A stretch of 13,956 bases of DNA from Pseudomonadota bacterium (lineage in GTDB: Bacteria > Pseudomonadota > Alphaproteobacteria > Sphingomonadales > Sphingomonadaceae): the NCBI GenBank assembly GCA_023424095.1, contig JAFAEG010000079.1, forward strand, positions 1-13,956, written 5' to 3'. The translations under genes and the position numbers were made by a program. Each line of letters starts with the position of its first letter. Position 1 is the first letter of the stretch. Positions 13,627-13,956 of this stretch are shown here, one piece after another. The notes beneath the pieces were generated by a model, which searched no databases, was not told the DNA's origin, and worked only from the letters and a program-made list of their open reading frames with translations.

Positions 13627-13956
13627 CGGAACAGGCTGCGGTCCGGCGTCGGCGTCGGTTGCGCCGGGCTCGTCGCCGGAGCCGGGTTCGCGGGCGCCTG
13701 CACCGCCGTGGCCGGGCCGGAGAAACTCAGCCGCAAGGCGGTGCCATTGCCGGAGAGAATGACTTCCCGAACCCGAACGGTCTGCAGGACCAGGCCAGGA
13801 GCGACTTCGCGGCCGCGCTGGACCAGCCGCTGGCTGCCGTCGGCAAAGGCGAAGATCGCGCCGGTGGCGGTGACGCCGGTGAGCTTCAGGCCCTCGGGCA
13901 CGCCGCCGGGGCCGGGATTGGGCTGCACCGGCACGCCGGGCTGGACCGGCATTGCC
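13623..13956 (-). CDS. gspC: GspC-like type II secretion protein, C-terminal part (cut by window edge)
   Basis: The frame is open through the right edge, so only the last 110 or so residues are visible. GLKLTGVTATGAIFAFADG, then QRLVQRGREVAPGLVLQTV and REVILSGNGTALRLSF, has the pattern of the homology-region (HR) domain of GspC/PulC. This inner-membrane protein links the platform to the GspD secretin in the periplasm. A proline-rich segment (PVQPGVPVQPNPGPGG) precedes it, and a second Pro/Ala/Thr-rich tail ends the protein in DRSLFR, where PDZ or coiled-coil domains are found in longer GspC proteins. The stop overlaps the gspH start (GTGA). The assignment rests on the HR pattern and context; a GspN/T2SSC-type annotation would be equivalent. 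Confidence 0.7.
   Translation of the reverse strand, partial: AMPVQPGVPVQPNPGPGGVPEGLKLTGVTATGAIFAFADGSQRLVQRGREVAPGLVLQTVRVREVILSGNGTALRLSFSGPATAVQAPANPAPATSPAQPTPTPDRSLFR

Noticed and set aside
1..13956. CRISPR array, tRNA/rRNA genes, insertion sequences, phage or defence islands
   Set aside because: I looked on both strands and saw no spaced direct-repeat array, cloverleaf or transposase-like protein; nearly all sequence is accounted for by the listed genes.

Overview
The window is about 14 kb of GC-rich, densely coding chromosomal DNA. Gene content and protein style point to an alphaproteobacterium, most likely a sphingomonad (inference; no rRNA or other phylogenetic marker is present). 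I see no tRNA, rRNA, insertion sequence, phage gene or CRISPR array. The content is mainly housekeeping and core metabolism, with a few unusual arrangements.

Layout. (1) Positions 1-2430, minus strand: the protein quality-control cluster clpP-clpX-lon, with lon cut by the left edge. Sequences resembling heat-shock sigma (RpoH) promoters lie in front of clpP and lon. (2) 2508-3740, minus: an orphan ferredoxin-reductase-type FAD/NAD flavoprotein. (3) About 3840-6046, plus: a phosphate module. A PhoB-box-like direct repeat precedes one reading frame that joins a Nudix hydrolase domain to a DUF47 (PhoU-like) Pit-accessory domain, followed by a PiT-family phosphate transporter. The Nudix part seems to lack a canonical start codon at the position its ribosome binding site indicates. 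(4) 6110-8837, plus: a glutathione-dependent formaldehyde oxidation operon, frmA/adhC and fghA/frmB, with a small cupin gene and a small VOC-fold gene tightly packed between them. (5) 8851-8933: a palindromic intergenic repeat between convergent genes. (6) 8942-11147, minus: an aminoglycoside-phosphotransferase-like kinase and moeA (molybdenum cofactor). (7) 11222-13956, minus: a type II secretion run gspC-like (partial), gspH, gspI, gspJ and gspK, with overlapping ends. It stops after gspK, with no gspL or gspM directly downstream.

How the genes work together. ClpXP and Lon degrade damaged and regulatory proteins. The Nudix-DUF47/PiT pair takes up phosphate and may be controlled by PhoB. FrmA and FghA convert S-hydroxymethylglutathione to S-formylglutathione and then to formate plus glutathione; the cupin and VOC proteins are probably ancillary. 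MoeA inserts molybdenum into molybdopterin. The Gsp pseudopilins and the GspC-like protein belong to an envelope-spanning secretion machine whose other genes must lie outside this window. The least ordinary observation is the Nudix-DUF47 fusion behind a Pho box. I do not see a clearly new defence or mobile system.
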